DNA of 5,256 nucleotides, taken from NCBI GenBank assembly GCA_947448975.1, contig CANFPR010000073.1:1-5256 (forward strand), given 5' to 3'. The first letter of the stretch is position 1. Each line of letters starts with the position of its first letter. Positions 4,782 to 5,256 of this stretch are shown here, piece by piece. The translations under genes and the position numbers were made by a program. The stretch is from Micrococcales bacterium (GTDB lineage Bacteria; Actinomycetota; Actinomycetes; Actinomycetales; Microbacteriaceae). The notes under the pieces are model-generated. The model did not search any database and was not told where the DNA came from. It saw nothing but the letters and a program-made list of their open reading frames with translations.

Positions 4782-5256
4782 ACACCCAGCCTGCAGCAAC
4801 GCAGCCCATCAAGCTTGGGTTGATTGGCAGCAGCGGCTGGGCCGAGGGCATGTATGTGTCGGCACTTGCCTCCGACCCACGTGTGCAAATTGTGGGCGTT
4901 GCCGCACGCAACCAAGCGCGGCTCGATGAGCTATCAGCCAAGTGGAACATTGCCAACATCTACACCGATGCGCACGCGCTGATTGCCTCGGATGTCGACG
5001 GTGTGATCATTGCCACCCCAGACTCGGCACACCTTGAATACGCCACCGCAGCGCTCGCGGCAGGAAAGCACGTGTTGTGCGAGAAGCCGATGGCTCTCGA
5101 CGCGCACCAAACCCAAACCATGCTCGACTCAGCCCGTTCGGCCGGGTTAGTAAACATGGTGATGTTTACCTTTAGGTTCTTGCCGGTGCTGCAACGGCTT
5201 AGGCAGCAGGTGGCCACGCTCGGCCAAATCACCGATGCTCGATTCGAGTTTCGCCA
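4778..5256 (+). CDS. Gfo/Idh/MocA-family NAD(P)-dependent oxidoreductase (3' truncated)
   Basis: The first 159 codons are open from the ATG at 4778 to the window edge with no stop, so the gene continues outside. The N-terminus is a Rossmann fold: beta strand I-K-L-G-L-I-G (11-17), a glycine loop G-S-S-G-W-A (17-22), and a second strand V-Q-I-V-G-V-A-A-R (36-44), with R44 near the cofactor ribose. D-V-D-G-V-I-I-A-T-P-D-S-A-H (72-85) and A-G-K-H-V-L-C-E-K-P-M-A (95-106) are the diagnostic family motifs; K103 of the E-K-P triad is the usual catalytic lysine. Such enzymes oxidise or reduce sugars, inositols and related polyols. The substrate domain is mostly missing, so no substrate can be named. 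The start overlaps the preceding TGA as ATGA with no strong ribosome binding site, implying translational coupling with the PLP enzyme. Confidence 0.93.
   Translation, partial: MNTQPAATQPIKLGLIGSSGWAEGMYVSALASDPRVQIVGVAARNQARLDELSAKWNIANIYTDAHALIASDVDGVIIATPDSAHLEYATAALAAGKHVLCEKPMALDAHQTQTMLDSARSAGLVNMVMFTFRFLPVLQRLRQQVATLGQITDARFEFR

Noticed and set aside
4602..5232. Several minus-strand open frames of 60-90 codons at the right end
   Set aside because: They are antisense to the PLP enzyme and the dehydrogenase, both with clear family motifs, and encode no recognisable protein.
1..5256. CRISPR array, insertion sequence, prophage or defence system
   Set aside because: There are no regularly spaced repeats, transposase or integrase motifs, long terminal inverted repeats, or defence-type proteins; the genes are mostly ordinary housekeeping types.

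Overview
The window looks like chromosomal DNA from an actinobacterium of moderate GC content. The evidence is a WhiB-family iron-sulfur regulator (restricted to actinobacteria and their phages), the tail of a PdtaS-like sensor kinase converging on it (a neighbourhood known from mycobacteria), and probable leaderless promoters with a TANNNT box six bases before the start codon. A small-genome freshwater or marine Microbacteriaceae relative is a reasonable guess, but it rests on overall impression and not on a search. I see no mobile element, CRISPR array, phage gene or rRNA.

Layout. Bases 1-102 are the 3' end of a histidine kinase gene (+). A perfect 13-bp hairpin terminator (136-165) separates it from whiB1 (-, 181-435). 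A divergent control region of about 150-180 bp leads to a gene for a small four-helix membrane protein (+, ending at 1014). This converges on bcp, a thioredoxin-dependent peroxiredoxin (-, 1056-1526). Next come a well-formed promoter, tRNA-Lys(CTT) (+, 1687-1759) and its terminator. A DUF2087 gene (+, 1833-2090) and a DUF1905 gene (-, 2087-2374) then meet tail to tail with interleaved stop codons. Upstream of DUF1905 on the same strand is a secreted protein with Ig-like modules (-, 2392-3543). It is divergent from a MalY/PatB-type PLP enzyme (+, to 4781), which overlaps by ATGA the start of a Gfo/Idh/MocA-family dehydrogenase (+, 4778 to beyond the window end).

Functional links. PdtaS, WhiB1 and Bcp are stress-sensing and redox housekeeping functions. 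The two DUF genes are small and probably independently transcribed. The PLP enzyme and the dehydrogenase are probably one translationally coupled operon. Their joint substrate is not evident and is the most open biological question here. Most of the window is ordinary core genome. The points worth checking are the leaderless signatures, the coupled enzyme pair, the uncharacterised secreted protein and two operator-like palindromes.
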